Program-made: the position numbers and the translations under genes
Assembly (NCBI GenBank): GCA_018241995.1
Contig: JAFECT010000012.1
Coordinates: 41,025 to 105,024 of the forward strand
Source: Pseudomonadota bacterium
GTDB lineage: Bacteria; Pseudomonadota; Alphaproteobacteria; Caulobacterales; Caulobacteraceae
Direction: 5' to 3'
Length of the DNA: 64,000 nt
In this document: positions 12,977-22,171 of the stretch, in pieces
Layout of the letters: each line of letters starts with the position of its first letter
Position numbering within the stretch: the first letter of the stretch is position 1
Notes under the pieces: model-generated
Seen by the model: the letters and a program-made list of their open reading frames with translations, nothing else
Database searches by the model: none
Told to the model about the DNA's origin: nothing

Positions 12977-13885
12977 ATGGACAGACCCGCAATCTATTCC
13001 GACGCGCCGGCCAAGGGCTGGCGGACCTGGAGCTTCCTGGTTCCGATCATCGGCCTGCTGCTGATCGTCGTATCCACGATCCTGCCCGACTTCGCGCTCG
13101 AAAACCTGGGCCTGACCGATGCGCGGGGCAATCCCATCGGCCTGGCCGGCTTCATGGCCGTCCTGCTGGGCCCATTCGCGGCGCTCCTGGCCACGATCCT
13201 GGCCTGGGTCCTGCTGGTCGAGCGGCGGCCGTTGTCCACCATCGGCCTGAGCGGCGCGGGCGTGGGCCGGTTCCTCGGCGGCCACGTGACCGGGCTCATC
13301 ATGGTCTGCGCCACCGTCGCGGCGATCTGGGCCGCCGGCGGCTTCGCGGTTGGAGACTATGCGCCCGCCTTCCGCTCACCCGAAGCGCTGGGCGCCGCCG
13401 CCCTGCTGCTGGCCGGCTTCGCCTTCCAGGCCAGCGTGGAGGAGATCGTGTTTCGCGGCTGGATGCTCTCGGCCCTGATGCGCCGTTTCGGGCCGATCCT
13501 GTCGATCCTGCTGACCTCACTGGTCTTCACCCTTCTGCACTTCAACCTGCGCCAGCCGCTGCTGGCCTCGCTGCTGCCCATCCCGTTCTCGATCTTCGCC
13601 TGCTGCTGGTCGCTCCGCGCGCGCAATGTCTGGGGCGTGATGGGCTGGCACGCGGGCTGGAACTGGCTCCTGGCGGTGGGCTTCGGCGTGCAGGTCACCG
13701 GCCTCGACGCCCACCTCCCGGCCCTCATCGTGCAGCTGACGCCTAAGGGCTCCGAATACCTCACCGGCGGCTCGGACGGGCCTGAAGGCAGCGCCGCCTG
13801 CATCATCGTGCTCGCGGCCGGGACTTTGCTGGTCCTGCTGTGGCCGAAGCGAAGCCGCGTTGCGACGCCACCTGGCGCGTCATAA
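12977..13885 (+). CDS. CPBP-family intramembrane metalloprotease
   Basis: A 302-residue polytopic protein with about seven to eight membrane helices. It has all the motifs of the CAAX protease/bacteriocin-processing (Abi/CPBP) family: Glu155-Glu156-x3-Arg160 in SVEEIVFRGW, His188 in LLHFN, and His225/Asn229 in GWHAGWN. These glutamates and histidines form the membrane-embedded active site in the family. The substrate is unknown; bacterial members are linked to bacteriocin self-immunity, signal-protein processing or membrane quality control. It starts 5 bp after the AraC stop. Confidence 0.93.
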   Translation: MDRPAIYSDAPAKGWRTWSFLVPIIGLLLIVVSTILPDFALENLGLTDARGNPIGLAGFMAVLLGPFAALLATILAWVLLVERRPLSTIGLSGAGVGRFLGGHVTGLIMVCATVAAIWAAGGFAVGDYAPAFRSPEALGAAALLLAGFAFQASVEEIVFRGWMLSALMRRFGPILSILLTSLVFTLLHFNLRQPLLASLLPIPFSIFACCWSLRARNVWGVMGWHAGWNWLLAVGFGVQVTGLDAHLPALIVQLTPKGSEYLTGGSDGPEGSAACIIVLAAGTLLVLLWPKRSRVATPPGAS

Positions 13886-13926
13886 GCTCACCCTGACGCT
13901 TCATCGACCGATGTGGGGATCGGACC

Positions 13927-14433
13927 ATGGGTTACAAAGCCGCCGGGGTCGGCGCGTTTCTGCTTGCGCTCGTCATGGCCGCACCCGCCTTCGCCGCGGA
14001 CAGCTGGCCGAAGACCAGCGCGCCGGAATTCAGCGTCGCCTTCCCGAAGACGCCCACGGAACAGCAGGGCAAGGTCGACGGTATCGAGCGCCACATGTAC
14101 TTCCAGCAGGGCGCCAAGAAGCGGATCTTCACCGTGCTGGTGGATAGCTTCCCGGCCGGCAAGCTCAAGGGGCGCACCGTCGTGGGCGACGCCCAGGAGG
14201 TGGTGCAGGCCTTCGTCGAGCGCACCGGGACGGAGTTCGTGGACTGGCGCCCGACCAAGGCTCAGGACCACACCGGGGTGGAAGCCCTGCTCAAGACGCA
14301 GGATGGGGACGAGATGGTGGTCCGCTTCTTCATGGTCGGCGACAAGGTGATCACGGCCATCTACACCTACCGCGCCGAAGACCGCGATCCTGCGGACATG
14401 ACCCGCTTCTTTGACTCTCTTGTGCTGAAGTAG
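13927..14433 (+). CDS. Secreted protein of unknown function
   Basis: A 168-residue exported protein. The signal peptide (GVGAFLLALVMAAPAFAADS) is cleaved near residue 23. The mature part reads as a small alpha/beta domain: APEFSVAFPKTPTEQQGKVD at the start, IFTVLVDSFPAGKL and MVVRFFMVGDKVITAIYTYR, ending in DMTRFFDSLVLK. The FPKTP opening and YTYRAEDRDPADMTRFFDSL ending recur in uncharacterised proteobacterial periplasmic proteins. I do not recognise a function. It stands alone between the CPBP gene and a convergent small gene. Confidence 0.8.
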   Translation: MGYKAAGVGAFLLALVMAAPAFAADSWPKTSAPEFSVAFPKTPTEQQGKVDGIERHMYFQQGAKKRIFTVLVDSFPAGKLKGRTVVGDAQEVVQAFVERTGTEFVDWRPTKAQDHTGVEALLKTQDGDEMVVRFFMVGDKVITAIYTYRAEDRDPADMTRFFDSLVLK

Positions 14434-14438
14434 CCGCC

Positions 14439-14624
14439 TCAGGCGGCCTCGGCGGAGCGGTCGATCTCGGGGTGACGGCGCACTAGGTCGCAGCGCTCCT
14501 CCGCGAGCCTGTCCCAGTTCGTCGCCATTTCCAGCAGCTGGTCGCGTTGCCCGCCCAGCTCCATCGCGGCGGCCAGCTGGCGGCACTCTTCCGCATGCGC
14601 GCGGTACTCGGACGCTTTCTTCAT
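14439..14624 (-). CDS. Small conserved hypothetical protein
   Basis: A 61-residue charged, helical protein starting MKKASEYRAHAEECRQLAAA and containing LLEMATNWDRLAEER. This short YRAHAEECR...MA..WDRLAEER pattern occurs widely as a small protein in alphaproteobacteria. Function unknown. Cys15 is the only cysteine before Cys45. It converges on the secreted protein gene with 5 bp between stops. Confidence 0.75.
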   Translation of the reverse strand: MKKASEYRAHAEECRQLAAAMELGGQRDQLLEMATNWDRLAEERCDLVRRHPEIDRSAEAA

Positions 14625-14694
14625 CGGTTACGCTGACTTCCCCAACACTGGAGCGTCGGTAACCGGCGAACCGGCTTGACCGTTCCTTTGCAGC

Positions 14695-14964
14695 TCAGCC
14701 GTCCTTGAAAAATTCATCGGCGGCGACTTCGCGCGGATCTCGGCCGCGGGATGGCGAAACAGGCGCATACCGCACATGAACTGCAAGCACCGCCGCGCCC
14801 CAGGCGATCAGTCCGCTGCCGAATACGTACGCGGGCGGGCGAAGGAGCCACCAGACCAGTACGGCCGGGACGACGACCGCAATGACGACGCCGACCTGCC
14901 AAAGTCTCACCCGCAGGCGATAGCGCCGATCCGCCTCCTGCTCCTCGGGACTCAGCTTCCACAT
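14695..14964 (-). CDS. Small two-helix membrane protein, hypothetical
   Basis: An 89-residue protein starting MWKLSPEEQEADRRYRLRVR, followed by two membrane helices (WQVGVVIAVVVPAVLVWWLL and AYVFGSGLIAWGAAVLAVHV) and a short charged tail ending FFKDG. I chose the ATG at 14964: further upstream the frame runs into the DUF4240 gene and loses protein character. It lies 13 bp downstream of the DUF4240 stop on the same strand and may be translated with it. No family recognised. Confidence 0.62.
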   Translation of the reverse strand: MWKLSPEEQEADRRYRLRVRLWQVGVVIAVVVPAVLVWWLLRPPAYVFGSGLIAWGAAVLAVHVRYAPVSPSRGRDPREVAADEFFKDG

Positions 14965-14977
14965 GCTCGCAGCCGGC

Positions 14978-14993
14978 TCAGTACAGCCCCACC
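14978..14993 (-). repeat. 16-bp direct repeat, copy 1 (3' end of DUF4240 gene)
   Basis: TCAGTACAGCCCCACC on the plus strand, encoding the C-terminal VGLY and stop on the minus strand. The identical sequence is at 15595-15610, 617 bp away, in the same position of the neighbouring gene. Flanking bases differ on both sides. Confidence 0.85.
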
Positions 14994-15595
14994 TTGGAGC
15001 CGAGTGGGTGGTTTCCGAACCGCCGCCAGAGCTTTGGATAGTGCGCCGCCAGCCAAGCCGGGTCATCTTTGAACTCGTCGCCGCGCGGCCGCGTCGGGGT
15101 TGGATCGCCATCGGGAAGGCCGGCGCCATCGCCAATGCCTTTCGCGGCAAGAACTTTCCGCGCCACGTAGCCAAACGCTTCGAATTCGTAGACGCCGTCG
15201 GGACCAGGCGAGGCCTTCAGGTCCGCAAGACTATCGGGGTCGCCAAGCGTCTGCTCAAACGCCCGCCTGCCTTTTGATACGAGCCAAAGTCGAAAATAGA
15301 CGAATCCGTCGTCGGAGGCGCCTCCGTTCGCGACCGAAGCTGCGCCCCAGAGGTCCCAGTGATATGCTCGGCGCATCTGCTGCTCAAACGTGGCGTCGAA
15401 TGCCGCGACCTCGCTTGCCGTCAGCACGGACAACTCGGAGCGTAGCGCCTCTGCCTGCCGGTCCGGCTGGCTCTCAAAACGCGCCGTCCGGTCGATGATC
15501 GTCCAGAAGCGGTCGTCGGACATCGCCGCCGCTGCAGTCGCCAGACTCGGCGTCAGCGCAATAGCCGCGAGCGTGAGGAACGATCGGCGGCGCAT
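14978..15595 (-). CDS. DUF4240 domain protein with leader peptide
   Basis: A 205-residue protein. Residues 1-24 (MRRRSFLTLAAIALTPSLAT) look like a secretion or Tat-like leader, although only RRRSF precedes the hydrophobic run. From residue 26 there is a DUF4240 domain: SDDRFWTIIDRT, FDATFEQQMRRAYHWDLWGA, SDDGFVYFRLWLVSKGRRAF and LGDPDSLADL. Cytoplasmic relatives have unknown roles, and an exported form is unusual. The start overlaps the amidohydrolase stop by 1 bp (TGATG). Its final codons repeat the last 16 bp of that upstream gene exactly. Confidence 0.85.
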   Translation of the reverse strand: MRRRSFLTLAAIALTPSLATAAAAMSDDRFWTIIDRTARFESQPDRQAEALRSELSVLTASEVAAFDATFEQQMRRAYHWDLWGAASVANGGASDDGFVYFRLWLVSKGRRAFEQTLGDPDSLADLKASPGPDGVYEFEAFGYVARKVLAAKGIGDGAGLPDGDPTPTRPRGDEFKDDPAWLAAHYPKLWRRFGNHPLGSKVGLY

Positions 15596-15610
15596 CAGTA
15601 CAGCCCCACC
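15595..15610 (-). repeat. 16-bp direct repeat, copy 2 (3' end of amidohydrolase gene)
   Basis: Second copy of TCAGTACAGCCCCACC, forming the VGLY-stop end of the amidohydrolase. Together with copy 1 it brackets a 617-bp unit that is exactly the DUF4240 gene. Confidence 0.85.
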
Positions 15611-17019
15611 GTGTCCCTCATGCCGTCGATGATCACATCGGTGCGGTAGCCCCTTCCCGCCTTGAAAACGAGCGGCATGCGCTCCAGCGCCATGGCGTCC
15701 TTCACCGGGTCGCCGTCGATCAGGATCAGGTCGGCGCGCTTGCCGACCTCGACGGAGCCGATCTCCTTGTCGCGGCCCATGAACCTGGCCCCGTTCAGGG
15801 TCGAGATCTGCAGCGCCTGCTCGAAGCTGAAGCCCTCCTCGACCAGCAGCTCGACCTCGCGTTTGGCCGAGAAGCCGGGGATCACCCCGCCGTAGCCGGT
15901 CGGGTCGGTGCCGGCCATCAGGTAGCCGCCGGCGTCGTAGAACATCTTTTCCAGCTTCATCAGCTTGGGGAAGGCGCCCTTCCACGGGCCGGCGCCGGAC
16001 TTGGCGATGGCGGCCCAGGTGGTCTCGTACTGCGCCCGTGTCTGGGGGATCAGCAGAACCCGCGCGCGCTCGGGCGCCTCGGGCCGGCCGGGGGTGTAGG
16101 TCTCGAAGATGGTCAGGGTCGAGGTCATGGCCACATGACGCTTCACCAGGTCGGCGATCAGAGCCTTCACCGGCGCGGAATCGAGGTCGAGGCCCGCCAG
16201 GGTCGCAGCCGTCAGGTTCTGGTCGGGACAGACATCGGGCTTCTTGCCGGGCACGAAGTCGGTGGCCACGGCGAAGGTGTGCTCCAGATTGTCGATGCCC
16301 AGCTCGGCCGCCTCGCGGTGGGTGATCGAGCACAGGTGCGCGGTGACCTTGATGTGGCGCTTGTGGGCCGTCTCGATGATCGCCTTCAGCTCGGCGCGGG
16401 TCAGGTGCATGTAGCCCTTGAACGAGGTCACCCCCTCGTCGGCCCAGTAGTTCACGGTGCGCACGGCGTCGTCGCGCCCGGTCAGGGCGTGCACCTTCAG
16501 GATCGGCAGGCCGACACCGTTCAGGTACGGGCCCGTCACGTCCAGGTCTGGCCCGATGGTCCGCCCCGCCTCGATCTCGGCCCTCAGGTTCAGGTCGGCG
16601 TAAGGGCTCATAGAGCCGGCCGTGCGCATCGTCGTGGTCCCGCCGGCCAGGTACAGGCGCGGGAAGCTCGACAGCATCTCCGTGTAGTTGCGCCGCCCGG
16701 TCGGGTAGAACATGTGCTCGTGCATCATCACGAAGCCGGGCAGCAGCGTCTTGCCGGCGCCGTCGATCACGGTCGCGCCCGCGGGGGCCGGCGTCGAAGC
16801 CGAAGGGCCGACAGCCTTGATGCGCCCATGGTCGACCACGACGGTCTGGTCGGGCTTGGCCTTGGCCCCGGTGCCGTCCACCAGCTGCACATGGGTGAAG
16901 GCGATCACATCCTGGCCGTAGGCGAGCGGATCGGGCGGCGTCTGACCCTGCGCCTGGGCTCCGCTCAGCGGCGCCAGGACCAGGGCGAGAAGGGCGGCGA
17001 ACGACGAAAGCCTGCGCAT
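15595..17019 (-). CDS. Secreted metal-dependent amidohydrolase
   Basis: A 474-residue amidohydrolase-superfamily enzyme. The signal peptide MRRLSSFAALLALVLAPLSG ends at AQA, residue 24 or so. The beta-sandwich start (VDGTGAKAKPDQTVVVDHGR) leads to the metal-site text LLPGFVMMHEHMF, KVTAHLCSI with a likely metal His, and late MAGTDPTGYGG with the catalytic Asp. The C-terminal strand IGSVEVGKRADLILIDGDPV is typical of imidazolonepropionase/dipeptidase-like members. It probably hydrolyses a cyclic amide or peptide in the periplasm; the substrate cannot be read. I chose the ATG at 17019 because GGGGGA lies just upstream and it gives a clean signal peptide. Confidence 0.9.
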   Translation of the reverse strand: MRRLSSFAALLALVLAPLSGAQAQGQTPPDPLAYGQDVIAFTHVQLVDGTGAKAKPDQTVVVDHGRIKAVGPSASTPAPAGATVIDGAGKTLLPGFVMMHEHMFYPTGRRNYTEMLSSFPRLYLAGGTTTMRTAGSMSPYADLNLRAEIEAGRTIGPDLDVTGPYLNGVGLPILKVHALTGRDDAVRTVNYWADEGVTSFKGYMHLTRAELKAIIETAHKRHIKVTAHLCSITHREAAELGIDNLEHTFAVATDFVPGKKPDVCPDQNLTAATLAGLDLDSAPVKALIADLVKRHVAMTSTLTIFETYTPGRPEAPERARVLLIPQTRAQYETTWAAIAKSGAGPWKGAFPKLMKLEKMFYDAGGYLMAGTDPTGYGGVIPGFSAKREVELLVEEGFSFEQALQISTLNGARFMGRDKEIGSVEVGKRADLILIDGDPVKDAMALERMPLVFKAGRGYRTDVIIDGMRDTVGLY

Positions 17020-17090
17020 GCTGATCCCCCGAAGCAGTCGGCGCCGACCATGGCTCATCGCCGCCGCCGGGTCACCCCCCGCCCGATCGC

Positions 17091-19121
17091 TCAGGCCATG
17101 GCGTCTTCGCGTCGCGCCATCAGGGCCTCGATCGCGTCCGCTAGGCCGGGCGCGTCATAGGGCTTGCGCAGCAGCGGGAAGCCTTCCGCAGCCGCCTCCC
17201 CCGCCTTCTCGCTGTAGCCCGTGACCAGCAGCACCGGCAGCTCGGGCCGCGTTCGCCGCAGCGTGCGCGCCAGCTCCAGCCCGTCGACCGGGCCAGGCAT
17301 GATCAGGTCCGACACCACCAGGTCGAAGCGTGGGCGCCGATCCAGCCGCTCCAGCGCTTCGAGGCCGCCGGCCCTGTGTTCGACCTCGAAGCCCAAATCC
17401 TCCAGCAGCAGTCGCGTGACCTCCGCCACGTCGTCGCTGTCCTCGACCAGCAGGGCCCGAGCGCGCGCGACCTGAGCCTTGCGCGGCGCCGCCGGCGGCG
17501 CGGTTCGCGGCGCCTTGTCCACCCGCGGCAGCTTCAGGATGAAGGTCGCGCCGTGGCCGAGTGCGCTGTCGATGTCGATGCGCCCGCCGCCCTGGGTAAC
17601 GAAGCCGTAGACCTGAGCCAGGCCCAGGCCCGTGCCCTTGCCGACCTCCTTGGTGGTGAAGAACGGCTCGAACACCCGGTTCAGATGCTCTGGCGCAATG
17701 CCGGCGCCGGTGTCGGAGACGCTGACCACCGCCAGGCCCGGCCCGCCCTGCGGATCGGCCTCATAGGCGGCGCGCACGGTAAAGGCGCCGCCCTTGGGCA
17801 TGGCGTCGCGCGCATTGGTGGCCAGATTGATCAAGGCGGCTTGCAGTCGCCCCCGGTCGACCTCGACGCACAGGGCGGTGTCGCCCACCTGCAGATCGAT
17901 GCGGATGTCGCCACGCAATGACTGGGCCAGCATTTGGCGCATGCCGGCGATCTCGACGTTCAGATCGAGCACCTCGGCGGCGGCCGCCTTCATGCGGCTG
18001 AAGGCCTGCAGCTGCTGGGTCAGGGCCCGGCCCTGCTCGGCGGCGGTCAGGGCGTTGTCGACCAGGCGCGGCAGCTTCTCGGGCTTGGCGCGGCGGATCA
18101 GGTGCAGATTGCCCATCACCACCATCAGCATGTTGTTGAAGTCGTGGGCGATGCCGGCTGTCAGCTGGCCCAGCGCCTCCATCTTCTGCGCCTGCAGCAG
18201 GTCATGTTCGACGGCTTCGCGGCGCAGTATCTCCGCCTCCAGGGCGCGGGTCTGCCGCTCCGCGCCCTCCAGGGCGCCCTGCGCCACGTCGTAGAGCTTC
18301 ACGAAGCGCCAGAGGAACAGACAGAGCAGCAGCGCCGTCCAGATCAGGAAGCTGACGCGCGCGTAGTACCAGCCCAGCGCATAGCGGCTGCCGCCGAAGG
18401 CGCTGACGCCGACCTCCAGCGCCAGCATCAGGGCCACCGCCCCGATCCAGTCCGTCAGGGGGTCGTTCAGCCGTCGATCGACCAGGGCGAGACCGACCAC
18501 CGCCGCGGCGATCGCCAGCGTGGCGACCGGGGCGATCAAGGCCCAGACGCTCCAATGCCCGTTGACGATCTCCGGCGGCATCCCCGGTATGCCCAGGGTC
18601 ACCATGGCGACAGCCGCGGCCAGCAGCCCTCCGGCGCCGAGGGCGGACGCCACGCCCCTCGGCAGGGTCGCCGCAGACGGCGGCTTTCGAGCCTCCAGCA
18701 GGGCCGCCAGCATCATGGCGCAGAAGCCGAGCCGCCATCCCTGCCATAGCCAGCCGGTTGACTGGGTTCCGCCGAACACCGGCCGATCCGGCAGGATGGC
18801 GCCAGGGAACACCAGCAGATGCAGCACCCCCATCAGGCTGGCGAAGAAATAGGACGTGACCACGATCCACATCACGCCCGAGGGCCGGCGCCTGTACTGC
18901 ACCGCCGCCAGGAAGCAGGTCAGGGCCTCGGTGATCACCGACACGCTGGAGGAGATGGTGACCGCGGCCGGCGCGGCGGGAAGCTGCAGGCCGCTGAACG
19001 GCAACAGGATCAGGCTGAAGAGCAGGAAACCGCCGCAGGCCAGCAGCAGGCCGCGGCGCGAGCGCCCGCCCCCGGAGGCATCACCCCCGCCAACCGCCTT
19101 ACGGGCCTCGAGCTTGCGCAC
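17091..19121 (-). CDS. Hybrid histidine kinase with seven- to eight-helix membrane sensor
   Basis: A 676-residue hybrid kinase. About residues 25-275 form a multi-helix membrane sensor resembling MASE4 ([60 protein letters not shown]). A coiled linker, then the phosphoacceptor region with [16 protein letters not shown] (His), the ATPase with [25 protein letters not shown] and [13 protein letters not shown], and a C-terminal receiver with LLVEDSDDV and Asp in VSDLIMPG. The GTG at 19121 has GGGGAG eight bases upstream; an in-frame TTG at 19175 is less likely. No response regulator gene lies beside it, so phosphotransfer goes elsewhere. Confidence 0.9.
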   Translation of the reverse strand: MRKLEARKAVGGGDASGGGRSRRGLLLACGGFLLFSLILLPFSGLQLPAAPAAVTISSSVSVITEALTCFLAAVQYRRRPSGVMWIVVTSYFFASLMGVLHLLVFPGAILPDRPVFGGTQSTGWLWQGWRLGFCAMMLAALLEARKPPSAATLPRGVASALGAGGLLAAAVAMVTLGIPGMPPEIVNGHWSVWALIAPVATLAIAAAVVGLALVDRRLNDPLTDWIGAVALMLALEVGVSAFGGSRYALGWYYARVSFLIWTALLLCLFLWRFVKLYDVAQGALEGAERQTRALEAEILRREAVEHDLLQAQKMEALGQLTAGIAHDFNNMLMVVMGNLHLIRRAKPEKLPRLVDNALTAAEQGRALTQQLQAFSRMKAAAAEVLDLNVEIAGMRQMLAQSLRGDIRIDLQVGDTALCVEVDRGRLQAALINLATNARDAMPKGGAFTVRAAYEADPQGGPGLAVVSVSDTGAGIAPEHLNRVFEPFFTTKEVGKGTGLGLAQVYGFVTQGGGRIDIDSALGHGATFILKLPRVDKAPRTAPPAAPRKAQVARARALLVEDSDDVAEVTRLLLEDLGFEVEHRAGGLEALERLDRRPRFDLVVSDLIMPGPVDGLELARTLRRTRPELPVLLVTGYSEKAGEAAAEGFPLLRKPYDAPGLADAIEALMARREDAMA

Positions 19122-19265
19122 GAAGACTCCCCAGTCGCCCACGCCTATTGGAGGGCGAGCCGCGGCCCGTGGCAAGGGCTTCGCGCAAGCCCGGCCGCCG
19201 CTTCACGCTCGCATTTCAAGGGGATAGCCCCCCACGAAAGCCTTATAGCCGTGGGATCATAAAGC

Positions 19266-19976
19266 TCAGCTTCGGCCCTTGAAGCCCATCGCCACCAGAT
19301 AGACTTCGGAACTGTCCGCCCGGCTGGCCTTGGGCTTGACGAACTTCACCTCGGCGAAGCTCTTCTTCAGCCGCTCCAGCACGTCGCCCGCCGAACCGCC
19401 CTGGAAGTTCTTGGTGACGAAGGCGCCGCCGGGCTTCAGGGTCTCGATGGCGAAGTCGGCCGCGGCCTCGATCAGGGCCACGATCTTCAGGTGGTCCGTC
19501 TGTTTGTGGCCAACCGTGTTGTGCGCCATGTCCGACAGCACGATGTCGGGCGCCCCGCCCAAGAGTTCGATCAGCCGGTCGCCCACGCCGGGGTCGGTGA
19601 AGTCGGCTTCGATCAGTTCGGCGCCGGGGATCGGCTCGATGGGCAAGAGGTCCACGCCCGCCACCGCCGCCGCGCCGCGCTTCAGCGCCACCTGCACCCA
19701 GCCGCCGGGCGCCGCGCCCAGGTCCACCACCCTGACGCCGCGCTTGAGCAGGCGGAAGCGGTCGTCGATCTCGATCAGCTTGAAGGCGGCGCGCGAGCGC
19801 CAGCCCTCGGCCTTGGCGCGCTGGACATAGGGGTCGGTGAGCTGGCGCTCCAGCCACTGTTGCGACGAGAGGGTGCGCCCCTCCGCCGTCTTCAGCTTCT
19901 TCTTCACATTGCGCCCAGCGGCGGTCCCGCCCGTGGGCGGGCGCACCATGCGCCGGCGGCCTTCGTCTTCGCTCAT
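19266..19976 (-). CDS. rlmE: 23S rRNA (uridine-2'-O-)methyltransferase RlmE
   Basis: A 236-residue RrmJ/FtsJ-type enzyme that methylates U2552 of 23S rRNA in the assembled 50S subunit. Motifs: AAFKLIEIDDRFRLLKRGVR, SAM-binding VVDLGAAPGGWVQVALKRG, catalytic Asp in VLSDMAHNTVGH, and Lys in GGAFVTKNFQGG. The N-terminal extension MSEDEGRRRMVRPPTGGTAA is basic and longer than in E. coli, as is common in Caulobacterales. I chose the ATG at 19976, since further upstream the frame crosses the divergent kinase promoter region. Confidence 0.94.
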   Translation of the reverse strand: MSEDEGRRRMVRPPTGGTAAGRNVKKKLKTAEGRTLSSQQWLERQLTDPYVQRAKAEGWRSRAAFKLIEIDDRFRLLKRGVRVVDLGAAPGGWVQVALKRGAAAVAGVDLLPIEPIPGAELIEADFTDPGVGDRLIELLGGAPDIVLSDMAHNTVGHKQTDHLKIVALIEAAADFAIETLKPGGAFVTKNFQGGSAGDVLERLKKSFAEVKFVKPKASRADSSEVYLVAMGFKGRS

Positions 19977-20088
19977 GCGCCCCTCATAGGCCGAGGGAGG
20001 CTGGAAGTCAGCCGCGCTCGCCAACACCATGTTGGTCGCCATCGCGCGCGCTTCCGCCGAGTCGCTGAACGCGCTACAGCCAAGCGGC

Positions 20089-22167
20089 ATGCAGGATGAC
20101 GCGCCCGGGCGACGCAGGTTCTGGAACGGCTGGAGGCTGGGCGGTCCCGTCGCGCTTCTGGCCATCGCCGCGCTCATCCCGATCATGCTGTTCGCCGCCG
20201 TCAGCGCGTTCCGCAGCCTGGAGCGCGAACGCGCCCAACTGAGCGCCCAGGCCGTGTCCGACGCGCGCCGGGTCTCCGAAGCCGTGGACCAGGAGATCGC
20301 CTCCGACATCGACGATGCGCGGACGCTTGCCGTGCAGCCGTCGCTGGACGGGCCCATCGACCTGAAGGCCTTCGGCGAGGTCGTGCGCCGCGAGCAGGCC
20401 CTGCATCCCTTGTGGCGCACGGTGATCCTGGCGACGCCCGACGGCAATCGCATCTTCAACTCGCGCAGCCCCTCGAACATCGGCCCGGTGGTCGAGCCCG
20501 ACAGCCTCCGGCGCGTGGTGGCGAACGGCGAGCCCGCCATCGGCTCCATCGCCTACGCCAAGGACTGGGCCGTGCCCGTCCGCGCTCCGGTGATCCGCGA
20601 CGGCAAGATCAAGGCGGTCGTGACCGTGGTCATCAGCCCGGCCGGCGTGAAGGACGTAATCGCCCGCACCCGCATTCCCGGCGACTGGATCACCTCGATC
20701 GTCGACGCCACCGGCAAGGTGGTCGCGCGCACCCATCGGGAAGCCGAGTTCATCGGCAAGCCCGCCAGCCCGCGGGCGCTGGCGGCCCGGCAGCGGACGA
20801 CGAGCGGCCTCTATGACGGGCGCACGCTCGAAGGCGTGACCACGGTCTCCGCGTTCTGGCGCTCGCCGGTCACCGGCTGGTCGGCGCACATCGGCATTCC
20901 GAAGACGCTGTTCGAGGCGCCGCTGCGCCGCTCGATCGCGTTCCTGGTGGTCGGATCGATCCTGGCCTTGGGCCTGACCGCCGCCTTCACGTGGGGCCTG
21001 TTGCGCGAGACCCGCCGCCGTCGCGCCGAAAGCTTCGCCCTTGAGCGCGCACAGCGGATGGAGGCCCTGGGCCGGCTCACCGGCGGGGTCGCGCACGACT
21101 TCAACAACCTCTTGATGATCATCCAGGGCAATGCCGAGATCCTGGGCCGGCGTATCGCCGACCCGCGCGCGGCGAACTCGCTCGACGCGATCAAGCAGGC
21201 CACTGAGCGCGCGACGCGCCTGACGCGCGAGCTCCTGACCTTCGCCCGCGGCGGATCCCCCTCGCGGGCGGCGCTGGACGTCAACGAGGCCATCGCCGGC
21301 TTCCTGGGCTCGCTGCGCCAGGCGGTCGGGCCTGAGATAGAGGTGCGGACCCTGCTGGAGCCGCACCTGCCGCAGGTCACCCTGGATCGGGTGCAGTTCG
21401 AGCTGGCGCTGCTCAACATGGCGGTGAACGCGCGCGACGCCATGCCGGACGGCGGCGTGCTGACCCTCAGCACTCGCCGGCCCGCGCCCGATCGCGTGGA
21501 GCTGACGGTCTCAGATACCGGGTCGGGCATCGCGCCACAGCACCTGGCCGAGATCTTCGATCCCTTCTTCACCACCAAGCCCGTCGGCGCGGGCACCGGC
21601 CTGGGGCTCACCCAGGTCTACGGCATGGTGCGCCAGGCGGGCGGCTCCATCGATGTGCAGAGCCGCCCGGGCAGGGGCACCTCCTTCGTGCTGCGCCTGC
21701 CCGCAGCCGCGGATAGGCGACCGGCCCCGGCCTCCGGGCCCGCCGCCCCCTCGGCCCGGCCTGCGGCGCCGAAGCTTCGCAAGCGCGCCGCGAAGCCCGG
21801 CGCCGTGGCCGCGGCGCACATCCTGCTGGTCGACGACAATGAGGCGGTCCGGGCTGTCACCGCCGAGTATCTGCGTGAGCGCTCTCATATGGTGACCGAG
21901 GCGGGTGGCGCGGACGAGGCCCTGGCGGTCCTGGCGCGCGGTGACGTTTCGGCCCTGGTCTCCGACATCGTCATGCCGGGCGAGCGCGACGGCGTGGACC
22001 TGGCGACGGAGGCGCGCAAGCGCTGGCCGAGCCTGCCGGTGGTGCTGGTGTCCGGCTACGCCGCCTCGGCCGCGGACGCACGCGCGCACGGCTTCACCGT
22101 GCTGCAGAAGCCCTATGCGCTCGACGCCCTGGCCGAGCTGCTGGACGGGGTGATGGCCGGCCGCTGA
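20089..22167 (+). CDS. Hybrid histidine kinase with periplasmic sensor domain
   Basis: A 692-residue kinase. The first helix (VALLAIAALIPIMLFAAVSA) and the second (SIAFLVVGSILALGLTAAFT, about residue 285) bracket a roughly 240-residue periplasmic dCache/PAS-like domain (FNSRSPSNIGPVV, TRIPGDWITSIVDATGKVVA). The kinase part has LTGGVAHDFNNLLMII (His), NMAVNARDAMPDGG, DTGSGIAPQHLAEIFDPFF and GAGTGLGLTQVYG. A proline-rich linker leads to a receiver domain with LLVDDNEAV and the acceptor Asp in VSDIVMPG. I preferred the ATG at 20089 to one at 20029, whose added residues look non-coding. Its kinase and receiver halves resemble those of the kinase at 17091. Confidence 0.9.
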   Translation: MQDDAPGRRRFWNGWRLGGPVALLAIAALIPIMLFAAVSAFRSLERERAQLSAQAVSDARRVSEAVDQEIASDIDDARTLAVQPSLDGPIDLKAFGEVVRREQALHPLWRTVILATPDGNRIFNSRSPSNIGPVVEPDSLRRVVANGEPAIGSIAYAKDWAVPVRAPVIRDGKIKAVVTVVISPAGVKDVIARTRIPGDWITSIVDATGKVVARTHREAEFIGKPASPRALAARQRTTSGLYDGRTLEGVTTVSAFWRSPVTGWSAHIGIPKTLFEAPLRRSIAFLVVGSILALGLTAAFTWGLLRETRRRRAESFALERAQRMEALGRLTGGVAHDFNNLLMIIQGNAEILGRRIADPRAANSLDAIKQATERATRLTRELLTFARGGSPSRAALDVNEAIAGFLGSLRQAVGPEIEVRTLLEPHLPQVTLDRVQFELALLNMAVNARDAMPDGGVLTLSTRRPAPDRVELTVSDTGSGIAPQHLAEIFDPFFTTKPVGAGTGLGLTQVYGMVRQAGGSIDVQSRPGRGTSFVLRLPAAADRRPAPASGPAAPSARPAAPKLRKRAAKPGAVAAAHILLVDDNEAVRAVTAEYLRERSHMVTEAGGADEALAVLARGDVSALVSDIVMPGERDGVDLATEARKRWPSLPVVLVSGYAASAADARAHGFTVLQKPYALDALAELLDGVMAGR

Positions 22168-22171
22168 GCGC

